From positions 248,001 through 312,000 of the forward strand of contig NZ_WQNI01000013.1 in NCBI RefSeq assembly GCF_010993735.1: DNA of 64,000 nucleotides. The letters run 5' to 3'. Made by a program: the position numbers and the translations under genes. The notes beneath the pieces were generated by a model. It saw nothing but the letters and a program-made list of their open reading frames with translations, was not told where the DNA came from and did not search any database. Position 1 is the first letter of the stretch; each line of letters opens with the position of its first letter. Below are positions 19,315 to 27,364 of the stretch, one piece after another. The stretch is from Chelativorans alearensis. Lineage in GTDB: Bacteria; Pseudomonadota; Alphaproteobacteria; Rhizobiales; Rhizobiaceae.

Positions 19315-19337
19315 CCAAACAGATGGTATCTGTTTGG
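19315..19337. repeat. Inverted repeat between phoR and phoU
   Basis: CCAAACAGAT (19315-19324) and ATCTGTTTGG (19328-19337) are perfect 10-base arms around GGT, starting ten bases after the phoR stop. There is no T-run after it, so it is a weak candidate for intrinsic termination; an operator for phoU or the scar of a deletion or insertion is as likely. Confidence 0.5.
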
Positions 19338-19490
19338 AAGCACACTGCCCTGTTGGTCTGGTGGGGCGATTTGTCCTCTGTCAGGAGGACGGCACTGGCA
19401 ATCCTTGTGCACAGGCCTATTTCTTTTTCCCGTCATCTGGGTAGCCTACGAAGGACCATAGGTGATTTTGCGCCAACGGAACGGTAGCCC

Positions 19491-20213
19491 ATGCAAAGCC
19501 AGCACATCATGCGTTCGTTCGACGAGGAACTGCGCCTCCTGACCAACCAGATCGGCGGGATGGGCGGCTATGCCGAACGCATGGTGGAGCAGGCGGTCGC
19601 GGCGCTGGTGAGCGGCGACGCCGCGCTTGCCAAGAAAGTGATCGAGGACGACGCCTTCCTCGACGAGAAGGAACGCGAGATCGGCGAGAAAGCCGTCGTC
19701 ATCATCGCCAAGCGCCAGCCGATGGCGGCGGATCTGCGCGAGATCGTCGGCGCCATCCGCATTTCCGGCGATCTGGAGCGCATCGGCGACCTGGGCAAGA
19801 ACATCGCCAAGCGCGTCGTCGCGGTGACGGAAGCGCGCCAGCCGACGCGGCTTTTCCGCGGCCTGTCGGCCTTATCCGACCTAGCGCTTACCCAGCTCAA
19901 GGAAGTGCTCGACGCCTACGCCTCCCACTCCGCCGATAAGATCAGCTTCGTGCGCGACCGCGATGAAGAGATCGACGCCATGTACACCTCGCTCTTCCGC
20001 GAGCTTTTGACGTATATGATGGAGGACCCCCGCAACATCACCGCCTGCACCCACCTCGTCTTCTGCGCCAAGAACATCGAGCGCATCGGTGACCACGCCA
20101 CCAATATCGCCGAGACCGTCTATCACATCGTCACCGGTACTGTGCTGCCGCCCGAGCGGCCGAAGGAAGACAAGAGCCACAAGGTGGTGGCGCCGACGCA
20201 GCAGGAAAATTGA
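19491..20213 (+). CDS. phoU: Phosphate signalling complex protein PhoU
   Basis: A 240-residue two-repeat helical protein. Both PhoU metal-binding motifs are visible: RISGDLERIGDLGKNIAKR in the first repeat and VFCAKNIERIGDHATNIAE in the second (E/DxxxD pattern). PhoU links the Pst transporter to PhoR and keeps the Pho regulon off when phosphate is plentiful. It sits 185 bases downstream of phoR without pstSCAB between and without phoB downstream, so the pst operon and phoB must be elsewhere or missing. Possible binding partners in the window are PhoR and the PhoU-like domain of the Na/Pi transporter at 32.9 kb. Confidence 0.95.
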   Translation: MQSQHIMRSFDEELRLLTNQIGGMGGYAERMVEQAVAALVSGDAALAKKVIEDDAFLDEKEREIGEKAVVIIAKRQPMAADLREIVGAIRISGDLERIGDLGKNIAKRVVAVTEARQPTRLFRGLSALSDLALTQLKEVLDAYASHSADKISFVRDRDEEIDAMYTSLFRELLTYMMEDPRNITACTHLVFCAKNIERIGDHATNIAETVYHIVTGTVLPPERPKEDKSHKVVAPTQQEN

Positions 20214-20255
20214 CGGGCGACGGCGCTTGTCCGCGACACGCGGAGGCGGGGTCGC

Positions 20256-20939
20256 CTATCTGACGGCGGACGCGGGAAGGCTTGTCAGAAGCCCGCCGTC
20301 TTCCTGGACGGCATTCCGCCGGTCACGGTCCTCCTCTCGCGACGTTGGCTGCCCGGCCTCTCCGGAAGACGATGGGTCGGGCAAAAACACATTTCCGAGC
20401 GCGGCCCAGCTTCTATCCATAGCGTGCGTCGGCGAAAGATAGGGGACCCCCAGATGACCGTAGAAGACGGAAAGCTGCTTTCCGGCCTCCTCCCGGCTGA
20501 TGCCTGCCACGGCGGACATATAGAGAGCGGAGATCAGGCCGCTACGGTCCGCCCCGGCCTTGCAGTGGATCAGGATCGGCTTTTCCGCCTCCTTCAGCAG
20601 CTTGACCAGCTTGGCCGCCTGCTCGGAGGTGAGCTCTCTGCTGGCCGACATAGGGAAGTCGCGGTGGGCGATGCCGAGTCTCCTCGCCGTGGCGACCTCG
20701 CGCGTGAACCAGGGGGCGTCCTCCCCGTGGCCGCGCAGGTTGACGACCGTCTTGATGCCGTGGAGCTCATGATAGCGCTCCAGCCGCTCCGGCGTCGGCG
20801 TGGCCGAACGGTAGAGCTCACCCGGTATGACGGTGTGGAAATTTCCGTAGAGTTGCAGAGCGAGAAGATATGTGCCGGCAACGGCGGCACACGCAAGAAC
20901 CGCAAGGCCGATGCGGCGCACGGAAAATATCGACAACAT
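20256..20939 (-). CDS. Membrane-anchored dual-specificity/tyrosine phosphatase
   Basis: A 227-residue protein with one N-terminal membrane helix (about residues 10-30) and a cysteine phosphatase domain. The P-loop is HCKAGADRSG, with Cys126 as nucleophile and Arg132 binding phosphate (CX5R). The upstream VIPGELYRSATPTPERLERY and IKTVVNLRG are typical of bacterial DSP-like phosphatases. The C-terminal 35 residues are charged and probably disordered. The catalytic domain would face the periplasm if the helix is a signal anchor. Substrates of this family include phosphoinositide-like and phosphoprotein targets; none can be assigned here. The gene starts next to a very AT-rich stretch. Confidence 0.85.
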   Translation of the reverse strand: MLSIFSVRRIGLAVLACAAVAGTYLLALQLYGNFHTVIPGELYRSATPTPERLERYHELHGIKTVVNLRGHGEDAPWFTREVATARRLGIAHRDFPMSASRELTSEQAAKLVKLLKEAEKPILIHCKAGADRSGLISALYMSAVAGISREEAGKQLSVFYGHLGVPYLSPTHAMDRSWAALGNVFLPDPSSSGEAGQPTSREEDRDRRNAVQEDGGLLTSLPASAVR

Positions 20940-21213
20940 TGAATAGTTCCATGAATATTTTGTTATTTAGAAATGCAATTCAGTTCATATAATATTATTA
21001 TAAATTACCTAGAATAAGAGATTAATATACTTATATAAGTAGGCGCAAATAAGGCGATATACCTTACATCCGCTCTGAGTTTGCTTGAAAGGATATTGCG
21101 ACCCGCCGGGAGACAATGGGTACTGGAGTGGAGGGGCGGAAGGGACACTCATCGCTTGAGTGCCGTCAGATGCCCAGCATACGAACCCTTGCAGCCGGCT
21201 AGAACCAGCGGAC
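20940..21213. other. AT-rich gene-free stretch upstream of the phosphatase gene
   Basis: About 20940-21070 is dominated by A and T (runs such as CATATAATATTATTATAA), in sharp contrast to its GC-rich neighbours. It contains several possible -10 elements for the minus-strand phosphatase gene. No coding frame with support is seen. The rest (21071-21213) has normal composition and no feature I can name. Confidence 0.55.
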
Positions 21214-21240
21214 AAAAAAGAGGCGGCTTGCGCCGCCTCA
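21214..21240 (-). terminator. Intrinsic terminator downstream of gcrA
   Basis: On the minus strand an 8-base stem GAGGCGGC/GCCGCCTC with a four-base loop is followed by a run of six T. It lies about 90 bases past the gcrA stop and points the right way for it. Confidence 0.85.
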
Positions 21241-21281
21241 GGATGTCCCCACCCCGCGGTCATCCCGCCCTTTGCTTGATC

Positions 21282-21324
21282 GCAATTCCGGATGGAAACC
21301 GGTTTCCAGTTTTCCTGGAATTGC
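21282..21324. repeat. Dispersed palindromic repeat, copy A (3' end of gcrA)
   Basis: Outer arms GCAATTCC (21282-21289) and GGAATTGC (21317-21324) enclose the perfect palindrome GGAAACCGGTTTCC (21294-21307). The same element, with small changes, recurs at 35628-35671 and partly at 25357-25378. In each case the bases just outside the GGAATTGC/GGAATCGC side supply the stop codon of a minus-strand gene. Confidence 0.85.
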
Positions 21325-21325
21325 T

Positions 21326-21844
21326 CTATCGGTTGCGGCGGCGCTCCGAGGCCGGCTGGTAGGCGAGCCTGGAGTGGTAGGTGCAGTAGGGGCTGCTTTC
21401 CCCCGCATCATTGCCGCAGAAGCTGAAATCTTCCGAAAGGGGATCGCCGTTCGGCCACTTGCAGGTGTGCTCGGTAAGCTGCACCAGCTTGAGATTGCGG
21501 GAGATCGGAACCACGACATTCTCGACCGGGCGCAATTGCTGGTAGGCGACCGCGTCCTCCTCGAACTGCACCTTGAGCGCGGTGGCGCCCACGGAAGCGG
21601 TAACCGGGCGGGAGCCGCCACGCTGCCGCCGCGCACCGCCACCACCACCGCCGGAAGCCGCGCTCTTCTTCTGCCGCGCCGGAGAAGCGGTGGCGCGACC
21701 GCGGCTGGAAAGCTTCAGCCGGTGCACCTTGCCGATGACAGCGTTGCGGCTGACGCCGCCCAGCTGCGCGGCGATCTGGCTTGCGCTCAGGCCCTCGGCC
21801 CAAAGCTTCTTCAGCATCTCGACGCGCTCGTCTGTCCAGTTCAT
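21326..21844 (-). CDS. gcrA: GcrA cell cycle regulator
   Basis: A 172-residue GcrA, the alphaproteobacterial transcription factor that works with sigma-70 at promoters carrying CcrM-methylated GANTC sites. The N-terminal DNA-binding region MNWTDERVEMLKKLWAEGLS followed by NAVIGKVHRLKL is diagnostic; the middle is Gly/Arg-rich linker, and the C-terminal sigma-interacting part has the conserved Cys/His segments HTCKWPNGDP, FCGNDA and YCTYHSRLA. The start was placed at the MNWTDE Met because the 25 codons upstream are unlike the family. Three GANTC sites lie 140-180 bases upstream. The stop codon comes from the palindromic repeat copy A. Confidence 0.96.
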   Translation of the reverse strand: MNWTDERVEMLKKLWAEGLSASQIAAQLGGVSRNAVIGKVHRLKLSSRGRATASPARQKKSAASGGGGGGARRQRGGSRPVTASVGATALKVQFEEDAVAYQQLRPVENVVVPISRNLKLVQLTEHTCKWPNGDPLSEDFSFCGNDAGESSPYCTYHSRLAYQPASERRRNR

Positions 21845-21984
21845 CAGGACACGCTCCTGTGCAAGCGTGCGGAATCCGGGTGGGCTTCCGCCCGGCACAA
21901 AGCCGGATGGACACCACATCTACTCGGGTATGATGGTCGCCGCACGAAATGTAGTCGTTACAGGGGCAAGCTACATTATCGGTT

Positions 21985-22020
21985 GACTCGGTGACAAGAG
22001 TCCGACAGGCGCTGCGAATC
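21985..22020. promoter_or_regulatory. Cluster of three GANTC sites upstream of gcrA
   Basis: GACTC (21985-21989), GAGTC (21998-22002) and GAATC (22016-22020) fall within 36 bases. GANTC is the recognition site of the cell-cycle methyltransferase CcrM in alphaproteobacteria, and gcrA expression is known to depend on cell-cycle methylation in Caulobacter. The region lies between divergent gcrA and argD, so either promoter could be affected. Confidence 0.55.
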
Positions 22021-22231
22021 TGTTTTCTCGGTTTTCCCCAACTTGAGCGAATCCGCACGCCTGCAACGGTGCCGACGCTTATATCGGGAATTGCCGCCCC
22101 GCGTTGACTTCGCGCCGGAAAACCCTGATAAAAGCCCGCGTGCCGCCCCTGGGGCGGCATTTTGGTTTCATCGGCCTGCCCGGCGGCATTTTCCCATGCC
22201 GCGCTCCGCGGGCCCTCCGGAGAAAGTATTC

Positions 22232-23428
22232 ATGAGCGGTTCGGCGCTTTACGATACGTTTGCTCGACTTCCCCTCGCCTTCGAGCGCGGCGAAGGCTCG
22301 TGGCTGATGACCGCCAACGGCACGCGCTATCTCGACTTCGCCGCCGGCATCGCCGTCAATTCGCTGGGGCACGCGCACCCGCATCTGGTGGCGGCGCTCG
22401 TCGGCCAGGCAGGCCGTCTCTGGCATATCTCCAACCTCTACGAGATTCCCGGCCAGAGCCGGCTCGGCGAGCGGCTGGCGGAAGCGAGCTTCGCCGACAA
22501 GGTGTTCTTCACCAATTCCGGTGCAGAGGCGCTGGAATGCGCCATCAAGACCGCCAGGCGCTACCACTTCGTCAACGGCGAGGAAAACCGCGTTCGCATC
22601 ATCACCTTCGAGGGCGCCTTCCACGGGCGGACGCTCGCCACCATCGCCGCCGGCGGACAGAAGAAGTACCTGGAGGGCTTCGGCCCGGTGGTCGAAGGCT
22701 TCGACCAAGTGCCGTTCGGCGATATGGAGGCGGTGGAGAAGGCGATCGGGCCGGATACCGCCGCTATCCTCGTCGAGCCGGTGCAGGGTGAGGGCGGCAT
22801 TCGCCGGCTTTCGCTGACGGCGATGCGCAAGCTGCGCGAACTGTGCGACAGGCACGGGCTGCTTCTCGTCCTCGATGAGGTGCAGAGCGGTGTCGGCCGT
22901 ACCGGCAAGTTCCTGGCGCACGAGTGGTCGGGCGTGAACCCGGACATCGCGGCCGTCGCCAAGGGCATCGGCGGCGGCTTCCCCTTGGGCGCCTGCCTCG
23001 CCACCGAGGAGGCGGCCAAGGGCATGACGCCCGGCGTGCACGGCACCACCTTCGGCGGCAACCCGCTCGCCATGGCGGTGGGCAATGCGGTGCTCGACAT
23101 CATCCTCGAGGAAGGGTTCCTGGAGGACGTGGCACGCAGGGGCCTGCTCCTGAAGCAGGGGCTTGCCGCCATCGCCGACGAGTTCCCCGAGATCGTCGAG
23201 GAAATCCGCGGCGAGGGCCTGATGCTGGGCATACGCTGCAAGGTTCCCAATGCCGTCGTCCAGAAGGCGATGCGGGAGGAGAAGCTTCTGTGCGCGCCGG
23301 CCGGCGAAAACGTGCTGCGCCTGCTTCCCCCGCTCAATGTCAGCGACGAGGAAATCCAGGATGCGCTGGGGCGCATCCACGCCGCCATGCAGGCGGTGAC
23401 GGCCGCCGCCGAGCCGGCCGACGGCTGA
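22232..23428 (+). CDS. argD: Acetylornithine aminotransferase
   Basis: A 398-residue class III PLP aminotransferase, converting N-acetylglutamate semialdehyde to N-acetylornithine in arginine synthesis. The PLP lysine is in [17 protein letters not shown], with [18 protein letters not shown] and [15 protein letters not shown] also visible. The ATG at 22232 (GGAG nine bases upstream) was chosen over an open frame that begins 63 codons earlier and lacks family similarity. The next gene is argF 14 bases downstream, which fixes its role as ArgD over other omega-aminotransferases. Confidence 0.95.
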   Translation: MSGSALYDTFARLPLAFERGEGSWLMTANGTRYLDFAAGIAVNSLGHAHPHLVAALVGQAGRLWHISNLYEIPGQSRLGERLAEASFADKVFFTNSGAEALECAIKTARRYHFVNGEENRVRIITFEGAFHGRTLATIAAGGQKKYLEGFGPVVEGFDQVPFGDMEAVEKAIGPDTAAILVEPVQGEGGIRRLSLTAMRKLRELCDRHGLLLVLDEVQSGVGRTGKFLAHEWSGVNPDIAAVAKGIGGGFPLGACLATEEAAKGMTPGVHGTTFGGNPLAMAVGNAVLDIILEEGFLEDVARRGLLLKQGLAAIADEFPEIVEEIRGEGLMLGIRCKVPNAVVQKAMREEKLLCAPAGENVLRLLPPLNVSDEEIQDALGRIHAAMQAVTAAAEPADG

Positions 23429-23442
23429 GGGAAGGAAGGCCC

Positions 23443-24357
23443 ATGACGAGCCCACGCCATTTCATCGACATTTCCGCCGTCTCCGCCGGCGATCTGCGCT
23501 TCATGCTCGACGACGCGCGTACGCGTAAGGAAAAGCTGAAGGCAGGCGAGCGCGAAAAGCCTTTCGCCGGCAAGGTGCTGGCGATGATCTTCGACAAACC
23601 GTCGACGCGCACGCGCGTTTCCTTCGATGTCGGCATGCGCCAGCTCGGCGGCGAAACCATCATGCTGACGGGCGCGGAAATGCAGCTCGGCCGCAGCGAG
23701 ACCATTGCCGACACGGCCAAGGTGCTGTCGCGCTATGTCGACGCCATCATGATCCGCACCACCACCCATGACCGGCTTATGGAGCTGGCGGAGAATGCCA
23801 CGGTGCCCGTCATCAACGGGCTCACCGACGACACGCATCCTTGCCAGATCATGGCCGATATCATGACCTTCGAGGAGCATCGCGGCAGCGTGAAGGACCG
23901 GCTCTTCGCCTGGACCGGCGACGGCAACAACGTGCTGCACTCCATGCTGGAAGCCTCCGCCCGCTTCGGCTTCCGGCTAAACGTCGCCGTACCCGCGGGC
24001 AGCGAGCCGGAACCGCACTATATCGAGTGGGCCAAGGCCAACGGCGGCCGTGTCGCGATCTCCCATTCGCCCGAGGAGGCGGTGCGGGATGCCGATTGCG
24101 TGGTCACCGACACCTGGGTTTCCATGGGCCAGGAGCATCGCGCCCGTGGCCATAATGTGTTCCAGCCCTATCAGGTGAACGAAGAACTCATGCGTCACGC
24201 CAAGGACGATGCCCTGTTCATGCACTGCCTGCCGGCGCACCGCGGCGAGGAGGTGACGGACGCCGTCATCGACGGGCCGCACTCGGTGGTCTTCGACGAG
24301 GCGGAAAACCGTCTTCATGCGCAGAAAGCGGTTCTTGCCTGGTGCCTCAATCCGTGA
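23443..24357 (+). CDS. argF: Ornithine carbamoyltransferase
   Basis: A 304-residue enzyme making citrulline from ornithine and carbamoyl phosphate. The carbamoyl-phosphate motif is [10 protein letters not shown], the next is [11 protein letters not shown], and the ornithine-side Cys lies in [10 protein letters not shown]. Start at ATG 23443 with GGAAGG just upstream. It follows argD by 14 bases and its TGA is overlapped by the GTG of hslO, so the three form one operon. Confidence 0.96.
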   Translation: MTSPRHFIDISAVSAGDLRFMLDDARTRKEKLKAGEREKPFAGKVLAMIFDKPSTRTRVSFDVGMRQLGGETIMLTGAEMQLGRSETIADTAKVLSRYVDAIMIRTTTHDRLMELAENATVPVINGLTDDTHPCQIMADIMTFEEHRGSVKDRLFAWTGDGNNVLHSMLEASARFGFRLNVAVPAGSEPEPHYIEWAKANGGRVAISHSPEEAVRDADCVVTDTWVSMGQEHRARGHNVFQPYQVNEELMRHAKDDALFMHCLPAHRGEEVTDAVIDGPHSVVFDEAENRLHAQKAVLAWCLNP

Positions 24358-25337
24358 GCGAGCAGAACATCAGACTGGGAGAGTTCGGCTTCGCCGGCGA
24401 TGACCACGTGGTGCCTTTCGACGTGGAGGCGCTGGACGTGCGCGGCCGCGCCGTCCAGGTCGGCCCGATGCTCGACCAGATCCTTGCGCGGCACGACTAT
24501 CCCGAACCGGTGGCGCGCCTGCTCGCCGAGGTGATCGTGCTCACCGTGCTGCTCGGCAGTTCGCTCAAGTTCGACGGCAAGTTCATCGTCCAAACGCGCA
24601 CGGACGGGCCGGTCGACATGCTGGTGGCCGACTTTGCCACCCCCGGCTCCGTGCGCGCCTATGCGCGCTTCGATCAGGAACGCCTGGACGAGGCTATCGC
24701 CGAGGGGGAGGCTTCGCCCGAGGCGCTGCTTGGCGTCGGCGTGCTGGCGCTCACCATCGACCAGGGCGAGCATACCCAGCGCTATCAGGGCGTCGTGGAG
24801 CTCAACGGCTCCACGCTGGAGGACGTCGCGCGCACCTATTTCCGCCAGTCGGAGCAGATCCCCACCGAGGTGCGGCTCGGCGTCGCCCGCATCGTGGTGC
24901 CGGGCGACAGCGGCGCGGAGCGCTGGCGCGCCGGCGGCCTCATCCTGCAGTTCCTGCCCGCCGCGCCCGAGCGCAGCCGCATGGCCGACCTGCCGGGCGG
25001 CGACGGCGATGAGGACGACAACGGCAACGGCCACCCGGAAGACAACGCCTGGCAGGAAGCGCTGGCGCTTTTGGAGACGGTGGAGCCGGACGAACTGCTC
25101 GACCCCACCGTCGGCACTGAGCGCCTGCTTTACCGCCTGTTCCACGAGCAGGGCGTGCGCGTCTACGAGGGCGTGGACGTGAAGGACGAGTGCTCCTGCT
25201 CGCGCGACAAGATCAAAGCCATCCTCGATGGTTTCACGGCCGAAGAGATCGAGGAGAGCACGGAAGACGGCATCATCCGTGTCAACTGCGAGTTCTGCTC
25301 GAAGGAGTATGTCTTCGATCCGGAGGATTTCGAGTAG
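24354..25337 (+). CDS. hslO: Redox-regulated chaperone Hsp33
   Basis: A 327-residue Hsp33, a holdase chaperone switched on by oxidative unfolding. The C-terminal zinc-redox motif is complete: CSC in [10 protein letters not shown] and CEFC in [11 protein letters not shown] (CxC-Xn-CxxC). An acidic, low-complexity insert ([15 protein letters not shown]) sits in the middle. The GTG at 24354 overlaps the argF stop as GTGA and gives the family N-terminus [16 protein letters not shown]; a GTG four codons earlier is possible. Linkage argD-argF-hslO is common in Rhizobiales. Confidence 0.95.
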   Translation: MSEQNIRLGEFGFAGDDHVVPFDVEALDVRGRAVQVGPMLDQILARHDYPEPVARLLAEVIVLTVLLGSSLKFDGKFIVQTRTDGPVDMLVADFATPGSVRAYARFDQERLDEAIAEGEASPEALLGVGVLALTIDQGEHTQRYQGVVELNGSTLEDVARTYFRQSEQIPTEVRLGVARIVVPGDSGAERWRAGGLILQFLPAAPERSRMADLPGGDGDEDDNGNGHPEDNAWQEALALLETVEPDELLDPTVGTERLLYRLFHEQGVRVYEGVDVKDECSCSRDKIKAILDGFTAEEIEESTEDGIIRVNCEFCSKEYVFDPEDFE

Positions 25338-25356
25338 GGCCGGCGCCCCCAGCTCT

Positions 25357-25378
25357 CACTTTTTCCTGGAATCGCTAA
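25357..25378. repeat. Dispersed palindromic repeat, partial copy C (3' end of SorC-type gene)
   Basis: CACTTTTTCCTGGAATCGCT followed by AA matches the right-hand part of the repeats at 21282 and 35628 (there CTTTTCCTGGAATTGCTCTA). The left arm is not present. As in the other copies, the terminal CTA gives the TAG stop of the adjoining minus-strand gene. Confidence 0.6.
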
Positions 25379-26397
25379 TCCTTCGCCTCGAGCAGCCGGC
25401 GGGCTGAGAACTCATCGGTGATCAGGACATGCGGCTCGATCACCGCCAGGGCGCCGAACAGCGCCTCGGTCTTGTCGGCGCCACCCGAGGTGAGGATCCG
25501 CCGCTTGCCGTGACGGAGCTTGTCGAGGCCGACGGACATGACGAGATCGTTGAGCGGATGGTCGACGATCCGGCCCTGACGGTCGATGAAATGAAAGAGG
25601 ATGTCGCCCACCGCACCGGCCGCCTTCAGCGAATCCAGTTGCTCCTCCGTCAGGAAGCCCACCTGATGCGTGGTCGTCGTGGCGGCGGCCAGGCCGCCGA
25701 CGCTCAAGACCACCATATCCAGGGCGCTGGCCATCTCGAAGATATCCTTCAGGCCGCAGCGCTCGATCAGTGCCTGCCGCGTCTCGGCGCTGTCGACCAG
25801 CGCCGGTGCCGGGATGAGATAGGCGTTGCCGCGAAAGGCCTGGGCGAATTGCCAGGCGAACTCGGCCGGGTTGAACCGGCGCGCATGGATGATGCCGCCC
25901 AGAAGCGAAATGACCTGCAGGTCTTCGAGCTGGCGCCCGGTGAGGAAGGGAAGGCAGTTCAGGAGCGTGCGGCCCCAGCCGACGCCGACCCTTAAGCCGG
26001 ATTCGACGGCCTCGGAAAGATACCGCCCCGTGGCCGCGCCGATGGCGGGGGTGACGTCGGCCTCGGGGCTGGAGGCCGGCGCCACGATGGCGCGCTCTAG
26101 GCCGAAACGCTTTTCCAGCCGGCGCTCCAGCGCGACGATTTCGACCAGCTCGCCTTCGATGGCGATCTTCACCTCGTTGCGCAGCCGGGCTTCCGCCAGC
26201 ATGCGCACGACCGTGACGCGGCCGACGCCCAGCACATCGGCGATGTCGCTCTGGGTCATCTGTTCGATGTAATACATCCAGGCGGCGCGCAGGCGCGTTC
26301 GATCGGAGCGTGACGGCGCGGCAGCTCGGTCGCCGGTCATCTCGGCGGCCGCCGAGTTTCTTGCCTTGCCGCCGCCCCTGCTCTGCCGTCCTGCCAA
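25375..26397 (-). CDS. SorC/DeoR-type sugar-binding transcriptional regulator
   Basis: A 340-residue regulator. The helix-turn-helix is near residues 45-75 (YYIEQMTQSDIADVLGVGR, VTVVRMLAEARLRNEV) and the rest is the SorC sugar-phosphate-binding domain (GVGWGRTLLNCLPFL, QVISLLGGII, AALDMVVLSVGG-like segment, then RRILTSGGADKTEALFGAL). SorC-family proteins respond to phosphorylated sugars or polyols. It is 1 kb from the glucitol-type PTS operon and is the only regulator of that type here, so it is the likely controller of that operon together with GutM. That link is inference from position. Confidence 0.88.
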   Translation of the reverse strand: MAGRQSRGGGKARNSAAAEMTGDRAAAPSRSDRTRLRAAWMYYIEQMTQSDIADVLGVGRVTVVRMLAEARLRNEVKIAIEGELVEIVALERRLEKRFGLERAIVAPASSPEADVTPAIGAATGRYLSEAVESGLRVGVGWGRTLLNCLPFLTGRQLEDLQVISLLGGIIHARRFNPAEFAWQFAQAFRGNAYLIPAPALVDSAETRQALIERCGLKDIFEMASALDMVVLSVGGLAAATTTTHQVGFLTEEQLDSLKAAGAVGDILFHFIDRQGRIVDHPLNDLVMSVGLDKLRHGKRRILTSGGADKTEALFGALAVIEPHVLITDEFSARRLLEAKD

Positions 26398-26518
26398 CGA
26401 AATCTCCCCTGACGTGTCGCCGGCGGCCAGTTCCTTCTTCGCAACGGCGCCGATCCCCGCTAAATTGTTTTGCGAAATCTATTTTCGGTATGCCCTTCGA
26501 TGGATAGCAACAAGAGCC

Positions 26519-27322
26519 ATGGTTGAGAACCCCGACGAAAAAGGGAGCGCGCCCCTCGGCGGACTGGGTGAGGAGTTGGCAAGCGTGGTCAGGGACCGCG
26601 TGCGCGACGCCCGTCATGTGGTGCGCCGGCTCGCCGCCGGCGGCGTTTCGAGGGATGTCGCCCTCAGCCGCCAGCCACTGACGGCCGCCCCGCGGGAATT
26701 GCTGCGCGAGGTGGCGCGGCTCTCCGATACCGCCCTTACCCAGGCCGAGACGATCGCCGTCTCCTTCGCTCCGCCGCCGTTGCGGCCGCACCGGAAGGAA
26801 AGCGGCCTCTTCGACCCGCGGCTTCATTTCGCGCCCGGCGGCATGCAGGGCGCGGCGCAGTTCAAGCGGGATATCTACGGGCTTGCCAAGGGCATCCTCG
26901 CCGCGCTCGGCCTTTCCGATCCGCTGATCCACGAGTCGCGCCTGGGAGACGCGCATCACGCGCTGGAGCGGGGCAGCGCCACGCTTGCGGCGGCGGCGCG
27001 CAACGGCGACGAGCAGGCGGCCTGCCAGCTTGCCGCGCGCCTGGCCCTGGAGTTGGCGCGGCGCGAGCCGGTCATACTCGCGCTCACCGGCGGCCCGGGC
27101 CGCCGGAAGGCCGAGATTGTCGATTTTGGCTATGCGGTCATCGGCCTGGCGGTTGCCGTGGCGTGGACGAACGCCGAGGTGAGCGCGCAGGCGGAATTGA
27201 TCGACGGCACCGTCACGGCAGCGCTGGCGCGGCAGGAGGAGCTGGAAAACGCGATGAGCGCAAGCGAGGCGGAAGAGCGGTTAACGGAGATTTACGTGAA
27301 GCTCGCGCCGCATCTGCCGTAG
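26519..27322 (+). CDS. Unrecognised protein within the sugar-alcohol PTS region
   Basis: A 267-residue protein I do not recognise. It is Ala/Leu/Arg-rich, mostly helical, without signal peptide; one moderately hydrophobic stretch (IVDFGYAVIGLAVAVAWTNA, about residues 200-220) could be a buried or membrane helix. The middle has FDPRLHFAPGGMQGAAQFKRD and a helical region ending in PVILALTGGPGRRKAEIVDFG. It lies between the divergent SorC-type regulator and the convergent HPr-EI gene. Codon usage looks like that of neighbours. The start at 26519 lacks a strong Shine-Dalgarno; the frame is open 51 codons further upstream. A role in the adjacent uptake system is possible but unsupported. Confidence 0.65.
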   Translation: MVENPDEKGSAPLGGLGEELASVVRDRVRDARHVVRRLAAGGVSRDVALSRQPLTAAPRELLREVARLSDTALTQAETIAVSFAPPPLRPHRKESGLFDPRLHFAPGGMQGAAQFKRDIYGLAKGILAALGLSDPLIHESRLGDAHHALERGSATLAAAARNGDEQAACQLAARLALELARREPVILALTGGPGRRKAEIVDFGYAVIGLAVAVAWTNAEVSAQAELIDGTVTAALARQEELENAMSASEAEERLTEIYVKLAPHLP

Positions 27323-27364
27323 GGCGGCTGGAATCGCGCTGGCCTGGAAGGAAATAGCGCCACC

